A DNA stretch of 40,444 bases, taken from contig CAIYPG010000166.1 in NCBI GenBank assembly GCA_903928055.1, positions 1-40,444 of the forward strand, read 5' to 3'. The position numbers and the translations under genes were made by a program. Each line of letters opens with the position of its first letter. The first letter of the stretch is position 1. The DNA comes from an uncultured beta proteobacterium (lineage in GTDB: Bacteria; Pseudomonadota; Gammaproteobacteria; Burkholderiales; SG8-39). Positions 27,526 to 35,464 of this stretch are shown in pieces. A model generated the notes under the pieces. It saw only the letters and a program-made list of their open reading frames with translations. It searched no databases and was not told the DNA's origin.

Positions 27526-28242
27526 CTAATCCGATGGCAGCCGCTTCAGCCTCTCCTGCAAAGAGCCGCGCATGTGCGCACGTGCGGCTTCGTCGGCTTC
27601 TTGGGGATTGCGGCTCGCAATGGCCTTGGCAAGCGCACTGTGTTCCCGGAAAGAGGCCTGAACACGGCTCTCGCTCATGAAATTGGCGTAACCCTCCCAC
27701 AACAGTCCCATGGTTACCAGCACCGCATCCAACGATCGCACCAGAAAGCGGTTGTGGGCGGCCTGGTAGATGATGCGATGGAAGCGCCGGTTGTTCTCGG
27801 CAATGCCCTTGATGTCGTCCTTCAGTCCTTCCTGTTCGGCAGCCAGTTGAAGGAGTTCGGCAATTTCGAACTCGGTGGCATGCCGGGCTGCAAATCCCGC
27901 GGCCGTGCCCTCCAGGATCTCACGGATGGAGTAGAGCTCGACGACGGCACGGCGATCGTACTGGGTGATGATGAGTCCGAGGTGCGGTTCATGGGTCAAC
28001 AGTCCTTCGGTTTCCATGCGGCGCAGCGCGTCCCGCACCGGCGTGCGGCTCATGTCGAGCCACTTCGCCAGATCGATTTCCATCATGCGCTGACCAGGCT
28101 TGAACACTCCCTCCCGAATCGCTTCGTGCAGGCGCAGATAGGCAGTCTCTGCCAGCGGCATCTGCTTTGCCGTCTTGATGCGCTTCATCGCCGAGGTGGC
28201 CGATGCAAGCGCGTCATCGGGGGGCATGCTCAAGCCGGTCAT
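27526..28242 (-). CDS. GntR family (FCD/FadR-type) transcriptional regulator
   Basis: A 238-residue regulator. The winged helix-turn-helix occupies about residues 30-95 (LHEAIREGVFKPGQRMMEIDLA, then MSRTPVRDALRRMETEGL). An FCD effector domain follows, with ENNRRFHRIIYQAAHNRFL carrying a metal/ligand-binding His. FCD regulators usually sense organic acids. The start at 28242 has AAGGCG eight bases upstream; the longer open frame runs antisense to the cupin-rubredoxin gene's own codons and is not used. It lies 22 bases after that gene in an apparent Bug receptor-cupin/rubredoxin-gntR operon, so it probably controls this catabolic region in response to its substrate. Confidence 0.92.
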   Translation of the reverse strand: MTGLSMPPDDALASATSAMKRIKTAKQMPLAETAYLRLHEAIREGVFKPGQRMMEIDLAKWLDMSRTPVRDALRRMETEGLLTHEPHLGLIITQYDRRAVVELYSIREILEGTAAGFAARHATEFEIAELLQLAAEQEGLKDDIKGIAENNRRFHRIIYQAAHNRFLVRSLDAVLVTMGLLWEGYANFMSESRVQASFREHSALAKAIASRNPQEADEAARAHMRGSLQERLKRLPSD

Positions 28243-28264
28243 GTGCGCCTTGCCAATGCAATCA

Positions 28265-29203
28265 TCACAGCTCGACCATCTTGAAATCGGCCTTTGTCCC
28301 GGAACAGTCGGGGCAACCCCAGCTGTCCGGAACGTCTTCCCAGCGCGTGCCCGGCGGGATGCTGTCTTCCGGCATGCCCGCTGCTTCGTCATAAATGAAA
28401 CCGCATAGTTCGCAAAGCCACGTGCGGTCGGCCGCCTGAGGTTTTTTCGCCGAGATGACTTCCGAGTCAACGCCCTGCTTGCCCTCACGCGAAAAGCTCA
28501 GAACCATCGAATGCAGCCCATCAGGCCCGGCCTGCAACGGAAAGGCCTTCTCATCCGGGGACACTTCAGCAATGCTGAACGCGGGATAGGTCTTGCCCTC
28601 GTAAATCAGGCTGCCTTCCATGACCAGAATCCACTGGCCGCCGGTTCCCGCAGGACTGGGAGCCAGGGTGGATGCACCCGCCTTCAAGGTGATGGCATGG
28701 GCCGCAAGGCCATTGCTGTCCTGCATTCCCGGAATTGCCTCGACGTACACGTCGCCATTCATCGCCCTGGGTGGGCGTACCACCTGGGAAACCTGATAGG
28801 CGTTGCGGGGCGTCTTGCGCAGATCATCGCGACGGTCGGGCATGTACTTCGGGCCGCCAGGCGTGTCAGGACGAACCCGGATCGTGAGCAACCCCATGCC
28901 CTCGTCACCCCAGACAATGGGACCGTAGGGGGTATTCGCCCGCGAGAAGTGTACAGAGCCGGGCCCCACCTTGTGCTTGCCCATCAATCCGCTGCCATTG
29001 ATGACGACCTGGAACTGGTCCACTGCGTGATAGTGGGCGCGCAGCACGCGCTGCGGCGTGCTGTCGAGCAGCCAGCCCTGGCCCTTGTCCGGCGCCATTG
29101 GTGAAAACCCGATGTAGTTGTGGCGCCATGCCTGGCCGCCACCGCCCTCAACCTCATACCTCTCGCCCGGCTTCGTTGCCGCGTGGGATGTGATCTGGAT
29201 CAT
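28265..29203 (-). CDS. Bicupin-rubredoxin fusion protein
   Basis: A 312-residue two-part protein. Residues about 1-250 form a double cupin. The first barrel has RAHYHAVDQFQVVINGSG with His57, His59 and Gln63 (Glu in most cupins), and PGSVHFSRAN with His85. The second barrel (about 180-235, WILVMEGSLIYEGKTYPAF) lacks obvious His ligands. Residues 261-312 are a complete rubredoxin, with iron ligands Cys264, Cys267, Cys297 and Cys300 (CELCGFIYD ... GCPDC). A rubredoxin joined to a cupin suggests electron delivery to a metal oxygenase- or isomerase-like site, which is inference. Start ATG has AAGGAG upstream. It sits between the Bug receptor and gntR genes. Confidence 0.85.
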   Translation of the reverse strand: MIQITSHAATKPGERYEVEGGGGQAWRHNYIGFSPMAPDKGQGWLLDSTPQRVLRAHYHAVDQFQVVINGSGLMGKHKVGPGSVHFSRANTPYGPIVWGDEGMGLLTIRVRPDTPGGPKYMPDRRDDLRKTPRNAYQVSQVVRPPRAMNGDVYVEAIPGMQDSNGLAAHAITLKAGASTLAPSPAGTGGQWILVMEGSLIYEGKTYPAFSIAEVSPDEKAFPLQAGPDGLHSMVLSFSREGKQGVDSEVISAKKPQAADRTWLCELCGFIYDEAAGMPEDSIPPGTRWEDVPDSWGCPDCSGTKADFKMVEL

Positions 29204-29263
29204 GTGTTCTCCTTTGCTTGTGCAGAAAATTTCAGAACCGACGTATGGGAAACGGGCAATCGA

Positions 29264-30337
29264 TCAGGGGTTCACGTTGTTTGCCTGAACCACTTTGCCC
29301 CAGCGCTGGGTTTCTTCCTTGAGGAACGTACCAAACTTTTCGGGTGTGGTGCCTTCCGCGCGTATTCCCAGGTTGTTGAAGAGCTGCTGCGGTTCAGGCG
29401 TCTTGAGCACCTTGACGAGATCGGCACTGACCTTGGCAACGACGTCCCTGGGTGTGTGCAACGGTGCCACAACGCCATACCAGCCCTGCACCTCGAAGCC
29501 CGGGAGCTTGTTGGCAATCGGGGGTACGCCGGGCAACAGATCACTCGGCTCCTTGTACGTGCTTCCGATCAGCCTGATTTTTCCCGCCTTGGCCAGCGAT
29601 ACGGCATTGGCAGCAGCCGCGCAATAGGCCAGGGTTTCGCCAGTCACCACGCCCAGCATTCCGGCTGTCGAGGTCTTGTAAGGCACATGGAGCATCTTGA
29701 GGCCGGCCCTGGAATTGAAATCTTCCATGCACACATGCGCGGATGCCCACAGTCCCGAGGAGGCGTAGGCGAGCTGCCCCGGCGGCCGCGCCTTGACGTA
29801 GGCGATCCATTCGTCGAGCGTGTTGACTGGAATGGTCGCGCTGATCGCGATGGCAAAGGGTGTGCTGCCGACGAATGTCACCGGATCAAACTCGCTGGCC
29901 AGGAGACGGCGCTGATTTTCCAGTGTGCTGAGCATCTGCGACAGGGTCACCATTGCCATGGTGTAGCCATCGGGAGCGGATTGGGCAAGCGCATCCAGGG
30001 TGATCAATCCGGAAGCACCGGAACGGATGTCCGCGAGAACGGGACGCCCCCATGCCTCTCCCAGCTTGGTGGCCAGAAGCCGGCCAACCGTATCGGATCC
30101 ACCACTGGCAACAAGCATGCGCACCGGTTTGGAGGGATAACCCTGCACACCATCCTGTGCTGTAGCGTTGCAGCTCCAAATGCCCAGAATCAGTCCGGCT
30201 GTCATGGCCGCTGATGCAAGCACGTGTTTCAGGCGGGCGTGTCTGCAATGCGTGCTTTGCATTGCAGAGAAGGCCTCAGTGGCGGAGATTTGCGACTCTC
30301 CAATGGCACTCTCGTGTTGACTGATAAATCGATGCAT
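29264..30337 (-). CDS. Bug-type (TctC) periplasmic solute-binding receptor
   Basis: Tripartite tricarboxylate transporter substrate-binding protein, 357 residues. Mature-like sequence begins near GYPSKPVRMLVASGGSDTVGR, and typical Bug blocks follow: SGASGLITLDALAQSAPDGYTM, YVKARPPGQLAYASSG, HVPYKTSTAGM and LPGVPPIANKLPGF. The ATG at 30337 has an excellent AAAGGAGG site but gives an unusually long leader of about 60 residues. An internal ATG at 30262 (MQSTHCRHARLK...) would give a normal signal peptide ending CNATAQ. Neither TctA nor TctB membrane partners are in the window. It appears to lead the operon with the cupin-rubredoxin and gntR genes and is divergent from the amidohydrolase gene. 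Confidence 0.9.
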   Translation of the reverse strand: MHRFISQHESAIGESQISATEAFSAMQSTHCRHARLKHVLASAAMTAGLILGIWSCNATAQDGVQGYPSKPVRMLVASGGSDTVGRLLATKLGEAWGRPVLADIRSGASGLITLDALAQSAPDGYTMAMVTLSQMLSTLENQRRLLASEFDPVTFVGSTPFAIAISATIPVNTLDEWIAYVKARPPGQLAYASSGLWASAHVCMEDFNSRAGLKMLHVPYKTSTAGMLGVVTGETLAYCAAAANAVSLAKAGKIRLIGSTYKEPSDLLPGVPPIANKLPGFEVQGWYGVVAPLHTPRDVVAKVSADLVKVLKTPEPQQLFNNLGIRAEGTTPEKFGTFLKEETQRWGKVVQANNVNP

Positions 30338-30657
30338 TGCGCATCCTCCTTTCTGTTTTCCCAGTGCTTTCCTGCGCTGGATTCAGGATCACGGGTGATT
30401 GAATTCCAATAAACTGCTTCGCCTGAGCGACATGAAACAAAGCCTGATCCGGACCGAGCCACAGGGTACTGGGAACGGGAATTGTTCCGTCGTTAATGCG
30501 GTGATCTGGTGCTTCCCTGCGTCGTATTGCATTACTGTATCATTTCGAGAATGCGAATGCATATCAATGTATACATTCGCATTCGCCAGACTCAAGATTT
30601 GAAAAACAGGCTGAAATACGCCACAGAAATTAGCTACTAAATTGATTTAAAAAATAA
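30338..30657. other. Divergent control region between Bug receptor and amidohydrolase operons
   Basis: About 320 bases with no gene. The right half is A+T-rich and carries the large inverted repeat listed separately. Possible promoter parts are a minus-strand TTGATA overlapping that repeat and a plus-strand TACTAA near 30635. The left third is less A+T-rich, and I see nothing in it. Confidence 0.5.
30549..30584. promoter_or_regulatory. 36-base inverted repeat, candidate GntR operator
   Basis: GAATGCGAATG (30549-30559) and CATTCGCATTC (30574-30584) are perfect 11-base inverted arms. Between and across the right arm lies the perfect 12-base palindrome AATGTATACATT (30566-30577). Each arm also contains a tandem hexamer (GAATGC twice). 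The site is midway between divergent catabolic operons, one of which includes a GntR/FCD regulator whose family binds short palindromes of this kind. Assignment to that regulator is inference. Confidence 0.6.
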
Positions 30658-30669
30658 ATGGAGGGGCTC

Positions 30670-31503
30670 ATGATCACCGATGCACAGGTCCATCTCTGGG
30701 AAGCCAGCCGGCCAGACCGGCCGTGGGCACCTGACGCCGAGGCGCACCTGCCTGAACCCATGACCGCCGAACGCATGCTCGGCCTCATGGACGAAGCCGG
30801 CATAGGTCGCGCCGTCATATCTCCCGCAGGCGTCCTGCCGGGTCGCAGTCCTGCCTACGCACTGGAAGCCGCCGCAAAATATCCCAAGCGGTTTCGCGTC
30901 ATGCCCTGGTTCCTGCCGCTCAAGCAGTTCGATCTGCTGCCGAAATGGATGGACACACCGGGCGTATGCAGCCTGCGGCTGTCACTGAATGAGGGCAAAC
31001 ACATGCAGTTGCTCGCCGATGGCGGCCTGGAACCGCTGTGGACTGCCTGCGAGCGCCAGAACATTCCGGTGGCGCTGTTCCGGCGCGATGGACTCGGTGT
31101 GGCTGAAGATGCCGTCCGGAAGCACCCCGGCATGCAAGTCATCATCGACCATTTCAACTGGGCGATTGACGACGCCGACCGTGAACGAAAAATGCAGGAA
31201 ATGGAAACCCTGGCGAAGTATCCCAATGTCTACATCAAGGTGTCGTCGCTGCCGAAGCTGACCAAGTCGCCGCCGCCCTACCCCGACTTCGAGCCGCTGA
31301 TCAAGCGGGTGCATGCGGCCTACGGTGCAAAGCGCCTGATGTGGGGTTCGGACCAGACCCAGATCATGGCCATCAGGAACGGCAACTACCGCGACAACGT
31401 CGACATGATCCGCATCTCGGCCGCGAAGTACCTGCCTGCGGAAGATATCGAATGGATGCTGAACGGCACCGCGTCCAAGGTTTTCAACTGGCCTGCGGCC
31501 TGA
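30670..31503 (+). CDS. Amidohydrolase-2 family protein (TIM-barrel hydrolase/lactonase-like)
   Basis: A 277-residue member of the amidohydrolase-related family that includes 2-pyrone-4,6-dicarboxylate lactonase and ACMSD-type decarboxylases. The N-terminal metal motif reads DAQVHLW, so the first His of the usual H-x-H is Gln6 and the second is His8. IIDHFNW and the C-terminal MWGSDQTQ (Asp) are conserved. The start at 30670 is preferred because GGAGGGG lies just before it; the ATG at 30658 overlaps that site's upstream edge. Eleven bases separate it from the carboxymuconolactone decarboxylase-family gene. A lactone or acyl hydrolysis step is plausible, but the substrate is unknown. Confidence 0.85.
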   Translation: MITDAQVHLWEASRPDRPWAPDAEAHLPEPMTAERMLGLMDEAGIGRAVISPAGVLPGRSPAYALEAAAKYPKRFRVMPWFLPLKQFDLLPKWMDTPGVCSLRLSLNEGKHMQLLADGGLEPLWTACERQNIPVALFRRDGLGVAEDAVRKHPGMQVIIDHFNWAIDDADRERKMQEMETLAKYPNVYIKVSSLPKLTKSPPPYPDFEPLIKRVHAAYGAKRLMWGSDQTQIMAIRNGNYRDNVDMIRISAAKYLPAEDIEWMLNGTASKVFNWPAA

Positions 31504-31514
31504 AGGAGAGACGA

Positions 31515-32096
31515 ATGAGATTCAAGGATCTGGAAGCAGGTGACCTGAGCGAAGCGCAGCGGCGCATCATTGAGGAAATCAAGGAAGGCCCGCGAGGAAA
31601 GGCCGATCCGGGCAAGGATCGCAGCCTCCCCAGAGGCTTGTTCGGCGTCATGATCCGCGCCCCCGGACTGGCCGACACCGCACAGAAGGTCGGAGCGTAT
31701 CTGCGCTATGGCAGTTCACTCAACGCGCGCATCTCGGAGTTCGCCATCATCATCACGGCCCGCTACTGGAGTTCCGAGCCCGTGTGGAATTCGCATTGTT
31801 CGCTGGCGCTGAAGGCGGGATTGGCGCAGCAGACCGCGGAAGATTTGTCCCGTGGTCGCCAGCCCTCGGGGATGCAAAAGGATGAAGCCATCGCCTATCG
31901 CTATTGCCGTGAATTGCACGAAACCAAGGCGGTCAGCGACGAGACCTTCAAGGTTGCGCTGGACGAATTTGGCGAGGAAGGCGTGGTGGACCTCACCGGT
32001 GTGGCTGGCTATTACACGCTGGCCTCAATGATGCAGAACATCGCTGCATTCCGGCCCACGCCAGGCGTGCCGGTGCCGCTCTATCCGTTGAAGTAA
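31515..32096 (+). CDS. Carboxymuconolactone decarboxylase (CMD/AhpD-like) family protein
   Basis: A 193-residue alpha-helical protein. The CMD core contains LNARISEFAIIITARYWSSEP followed by VWNSHCSLALKAGL, with Glu88, His94 and Cys95 at positions usually important in this family (E ... H-x-x-A in PcaC-type, Cys in AhpD-type). The family includes decarboxylases, peroxidase reductases and many of unknown role. Start ATG has GAAGGAGAG upstream. It is the second gene of an amidohydrolase-CMD operon that ends at a strong terminator. Co-location suggests a step in the same catabolic route. Confidence 0.87.
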   Translation: MRFKDLEAGDLSEAQRRIIEEIKEGPRGKADPGKDRSLPRGLFGVMIRAPGLADTAQKVGAYLRYGSSLNARISEFAIIITARYWSSEPVWNSHCSLALKAGLAQQTAEDLSRGRQPSGMQKDEAIAYRYCRELHETKAVSDETFKVALDEFGEEGVVDLTGVAGYYTLASMMQNIAAFRPTPGVPVPLYPLK

Positions 32097-32120
32097 CCGC
32101 AACGGGCTGTATGACGCATG

Positions 32121-32148
32121 AAAAAGCCGGGGATTTCCCGGCTTTTTT
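32121..32148. terminator. Bidirectional intrinsic terminator
   Basis: AAAAAGCCGGG (32121-32131) pairs with CCCGGCTTTTT (32137-32147) over a GATTT loop. T runs occur on both strands. It serves the amidohydrolase-CMD operon and the convergent CoA-transferase operon. Confidence 0.92.
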
Positions 32149-32181
32149 CATTCTGCAGATCGAAATGCTTGGTGCCCGTCC

Positions 32182-33603
32182 TCAGTGTCCACCCACCGGC
32201 AGGCCGTCCAGCTTGATCACCCCTTCTGATTCCAGGCGCTTGATGTCCTTGTTCGCGTAACCCAGTTCCCTCATCACTTCCGGCGTGTCCACGCCGATGC
32301 GCTGCTTGCCCAGCCAGCGGATCTTGCCGGGATTGCGTGTGAACTTCGGAACGATGTTCTGCAAGCGTACTTTGCCGAGGTCCGGATCCTGGATTTCACG
32401 CAACGTCTCGCGAAACTTGACCTGCGGGTCCTCGAAAATCTGCGACACATCATAGATCGGGCCCGCGACCACATCTGCCTTGTGGAAATGGTCCAGCACA
32501 AAGGCCTGGTCGTGCTTGAGTATCCATTCAGCGATGCCGCCATCGATTTCGTCGATGCGCCGGAAGCGTTGCGGGTTGGTGCCCAGCGACGGATCCTCGG
32601 CCCAATCGGGCCGGCCAATGGCGCGGAACAGGCGTGGCGCAATGGAATTCGCCGCCGAGGACACGGCCACCCACTTGCCATCTTTCGTCCGGTAGGCGTT
32701 GCGCGGCACCGTCCAAGTTGAGCGATTGCCACGACGTGAAGTGATGTGGTTCAACTGATCGTAGTCAATGACCATGGAGCCCAGGATGGACATCAGCGGT
32801 TCGTACAGGCTGATGTCGATTTCGTCACCGATTCCGGTTTTCTCGCGATTCAGCAAGGCTGCCAGTACCGCATAGGCTCCGGTGATCGCGGCCACGCCAT
32901 CGGCGATGGGCACCGAAGGCAGTGTGGGCGGGCCATCCTTTTCGCCGGTAATATGGGCGAAGCCTGAAAACGCTTCGGCCAGCGTGCCCATGCCAGGACG
33001 CTTGCTATAGGGGCCGGTCTGGCCGTAGCCGCTGATATGCAGCATGACCAGGCCCTTGTTCACCTTGCTCAGCGTTTCGTAATCCAGGCCCCACTGCTTC
33101 ATGCGGCCGGGACGGAAATTTTCCACAAACACGTCGGCGGTGCCGATCAGCTTGCGCACGATGTCAGCGCCCTCGGGCTTGCTGACGTTCACCGAGATCA
33201 TTCGCTTGTTGCGCGCGGATACGGCCCACCACACGCCCTTGCCTTCCTTGAACTTGCCAGTGAGACGCACATCGTCACCATCCGGGTGCTCGACCTTGAT
33301 CACGTCGGCGCCGAGATCGCCCAGCAGGGTGCATACCAGCGGACCGGCGAAGATCATGCCAAGGTCGATGACGCGATACCCGACCAGTGGCCCCTGCGGC
33401 TTGGGTTTCCCCTTGCCGTAGGAACGGGGGCGCGCCGCGGGCTTTGCCGGTACTCTTGAAACCTTCTTGACGGGCTTCTTTGCCGCCTTTGCAACTTTTA
33501 CCGCTTTCACGGCCCTGGCTGCCTTTGCTGGTTTCGCGGCCTTGCGTTTCACGGGTGACTTCGATGCTGCGGGTGCCTTGCGCTTGGTCTTTTTCGCTGC
33601 CAT
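32182..33603 (-). CDS. CaiB/BaiF CoA-transferase with histone H1-like N-terminal tail
   Basis: A 473-residue class III CoA-transferase. The enzyme part starts near residue 72 (GPLVGYRVIDLGMIFAGPLV) and has DLGADVIKVEHPDGDD, NKRMISVNV, ISGYGQTGPYS and IDISLYEPL. Glu268 stands where many members have the catalytic Asp, a substitution seen in part of the family. Residues 1-70 are a low-complexity tail with about 20 Lys, 18 Ala, several Pro and Arg, and no acidic residue (for example AKPAKAARAVKAVKVAKAAK), like the C-terminal tail of histone H1. The start has AGGA upstream, so the tail is probably translated. It ends the operon FAS1-like/MaoC hydratase, acyl-CoA dehydrogenase, CoA-transferase; it would activate the acid substrate. 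Confidence 0.9.
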   Translation of the reverse strand: MAAKKTKRKAPAASKSPVKRKAAKPAKAARAVKAVKVAKAAKKPVKKVSRVPAKPAARPRSYGKGKPKPQGPLVGYRVIDLGMIFAGPLVCTLLGDLGADVIKVEHPDGDDVRLTGKFKEGKGVWWAVSARNKRMISVNVSKPEGADIVRKLIGTADVFVENFRPGRMKQWGLDYETLSKVNKGLVMLHISGYGQTGPYSKRPGMGTLAEAFSGFAHITGEKDGPPTLPSVPIADGVAAITGAYAVLAALLNREKTGIGDEIDISLYEPLMSILGSMVIDYDQLNHITSRRGNRSTWTVPRNAYRTKDGKWVAVSSAANSIAPRLFRAIGRPDWAEDPSLGTNPQRFRRIDEIDGGIAEWILKHDQAFVLDHFHKADVVAGPIYDVSQIFEDPQVKFRETLREIQDPDLGKVRLQNIVPKFTRNPGKIRWLGKQRIGVDTPEVMRELGYANKDIKRLESEGVIKLDGLPVGGH

Positions 33604-33628
33604 GTCGTTCCTGGTGTCCTCAATTAAC

Positions 33629-33660
33629 TGTCATTCCTCACCTTTCGGTTCGGAATGACA
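33629..33660. repeat. Intercistronic GTCATTCC/GGAATGAC hairpin
   Basis: TGTCATTCC (33629-33637) and GGAATGACA (33652-33660) are perfect inverted arms with ACC/GGT pairing inside the loop. The arms resemble dispersed GTCATTCC...GGAATGAC repeats found in many proteobacteria and the Neisseria dRS3 element. It separates the acyl-CoA dehydrogenase and CoA-transferase genes and may stabilise or process the mRNA. Confidence 0.5.
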
Positions 33661-33675
33661 TGCTTCAAGCGATGC

Positions 33676-34875
33676 CTACTTCAGCAGCGCGCGCGCAATC
33701 AGCATCTTTTGAATTTCGTCCGTGCCACCGCCGATGCGTGTATGGCGCAGCAGGCGATAGAAGAGCGTATAGGGCAGATCCAGCGATTCGCCCATTGCGC
33801 CGTGGATCTGGATGGCTTCGTCCATGCACTCTGCGCCCCAGTTGGCGGAGGTCAGTTTCACCAGCGAGGCCTGAATGCGAACGTCTTCGCCGTTGTCGGC
33901 CTTGGCGCAGTTCTCGTAGATCATGGCGCGCAGGGCGTTGATCTTCACGTACATGTCCACCAGCTTCCACTGGATGGCCTGACGCTCGGACAGCGGCTTG
34001 CCGAAGGTGACGCGGTTCTTGGACCACTCGATGCAGTCATGCAGGCCGCGGATCATCTTGCCCAGGGCAAGCGGGCCGCGCAGCAGCCGGTCATGGATCG
34101 TTAACCATTGCTGGCCAAGGCTGAATCCGCCGCCTACTTCGCCCAGCACCTGTGCAGCAGGAACACGCACGTTGTCAAAGTTGACCACGTACTGCGCAGC
34201 GCCATGCCATGTCTTGATGCCCTTGGGGTCGATGGACAGGCCGGGAGCGTCACGGTCAACCAGGAACATGGTGATGCCGCCACGCTGGCGCTTGACCGGA
34301 TCGGTCACCGCCTGGAGCATGATGAAGTCCGACTGATGTGCCATGGAAATCCACATCTTGGTGCCGTTGATGATCCAGTCATCGCCATCGCGCACCGCTT
34401 TCGTGGACATCATGCCGCCGGGGTCGGATCCGGCGCCCGGCTCGGTCTGGCCGAAGCTGGTGTTCTTCTGGCCTTCGATCACGGGCTTCAGGTACTTCTC
34501 GACCTGGTCGCCCTTGCAGGCGTAGAGAATGTTCGCAACGTGGGCGACGGGAAGCGGCACCGCGCAATAGTTGAGTTCTTCCAGGATCACCGCTCGCGCC
34601 AGCAGCGAAATGCCCATTCCACCATACTGCTCAGGCACCATGACGTACCAGAGGCCGGTGTCGCGCGAAACCTTTTCCAGGCGCGCGGATATCTCCTTGC
34701 CGAAGACATTCTTGATCTTGATGGACTCTTTCAGCCCCAACGCATGTCCGGGATGCGGCAGGTATTCGCGCTCCAGCGGCATCAGTTCTTCGCGGCAGAC
34801 CTTGCGCGCGAGCATGCGGAATTCCTCGACTTCCGGCGGCAGTTGGTAGTGTGTATTGGGGTGTAGTTCTTCCAC
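33676..34875 (-). CDS. Acyl-CoA dehydrogenase
   Basis: FAD-dependent acyl-CoA dehydrogenase of 399 residues, introducing a 2,3-double bond and passing electrons to ETF. Family signatures are VPEQYGGMGISL, FGQTEPGAGSDPGGM (flavin/substrate signature), KMWISMAHQSDF and the C-terminal RIGGGTDEIQKMLIARALL. The position of the usual catalytic Glu in medium-chain enzymes (in YEGT) is Gly here, so the base must be elsewhere, as in several subfamilies. The start is GTG at 34875 with GAGGAG seven bases upstream. It lies in an operon with a two-subunit hydratase and a CoA-transferase, consistent with a beta-oxidation-like sequence on an unusual acyl-CoA. Confidence 0.92.
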   Translation of the reverse strand: MEELHPNTHYQLPPEVEEFRMLARKVCREELMPLEREYLPHPGHALGLKESIKIKNVFGKEISARLEKVSRDTGLWYVMVPEQYGGMGISLLARAVILEELNYCAVPLPVAHVANILYACKGDQVEKYLKPVIEGQKNTSFGQTEPGAGSDPGGMMSTKAVRDGDDWIINGTKMWISMAHQSDFIMLQAVTDPVKRQRGGITMFLVDRDAPGLSIDPKGIKTWHGAAQYVVNFDNVRVPAAQVLGEVGGGFSLGQQWLTIHDRLLRGPLALGKMIRGLHDCIEWSKNRVTFGKPLSERQAIQWKLVDMYVKINALRAMIYENCAKADNGEDVRIQASLVKLTSANWGAECMDEAIQIHGAMGESLDLPYTLFYRLLRHTRIGGGTDEIQKMLIARALLK

Positions 34876-34964
34876 GATGCACTCCTCAGAGAATGATTGC
34901 CGGTTGTTTGTTCAGTGCCCGGAAGCGTGCGGCTTCGCTGCCGGGAAAATAGACAATAGATTGA

Positions 34965-35453
34965 TCAGAGTTTTGGCGGCACGAAGGGATAAGGCACGGG
35001 CTTGCCACCCTTGTAGGGCACGGCAACTGACGCCTTGCCTGGCGTGGATTCCTTGCCTTCCTGGTTGACGATGCCGATGTCAAGTTCTACTACTCCAAAG
35101 TCCGGCCCCTTGTGCAGGGCCGTAACCTTGCCCCAGATGGTGAGCGTTTCGCCTACCAGGTTCATGGCGCGGAACTGGTAGTTCATTTTCCATACCCAGC
35201 CATTCAGGCCGACCCAGTCCTTGAGCAACTGCGCAAGCCACTGCTGCTTGAACGAACCGTTCAGCAATACGCCGGGCAGCTTGTCATGGTTGATGGCGAA
35301 GGGCGTGTCGTAGTGGATCTTGTGCCAGTTCTCCATCGTGGCCGACCAGCGCATGATGTGCGCCGTGGTCATTGGGCCTTTGGTCAGCTTGGGTAATTCC
35401 ATGCCGACGCTGACATCCTCGAAGTACAGTTGTTTGCTTGTATCGATGGTCAT
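34965..35453 (-). CDS. MaoC-like hot-dog hydratase/dehydratase subunit
   Basis: A 162-residue single hot-dog protein of the MaoC-like acyl dehydratase group. It contains FEDVSVGMELPKLTKGPMTT and the active-site-like block NWHKIHYDTPFA (His44, His47, Asp49), which is typical of the subgroup that includes mesaconyl- and itaconyl-CoA hydratases. It follows the FAS1-like subunit after 11 bases. Together they match the two halves of fused hydratases such as mesaconyl-C4-CoA hydratase, and probably form a heteromeric enoyl-CoA hydratase. A small imperfect hairpin (around 34915-34945) separates it from the acyl-CoA dehydrogenase gene. Confidence 0.88.
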   Translation of the reverse strand: MTIDTSKQLYFEDVSVGMELPKLTKGPMTTAHIMRWSATMENWHKIHYDTPFAINHDKLPGVLLNGSFKQQWLAQLLKDWVGLNGWVWKMNYQFRAMNLVGETLTIWGKVTALHKGPDFGVVELDIGIVNQEGKESTPGKASVAVPYKGGKPVPYPFVPPKL

Positions 35454-35464
35454 TTCTTCACCAC

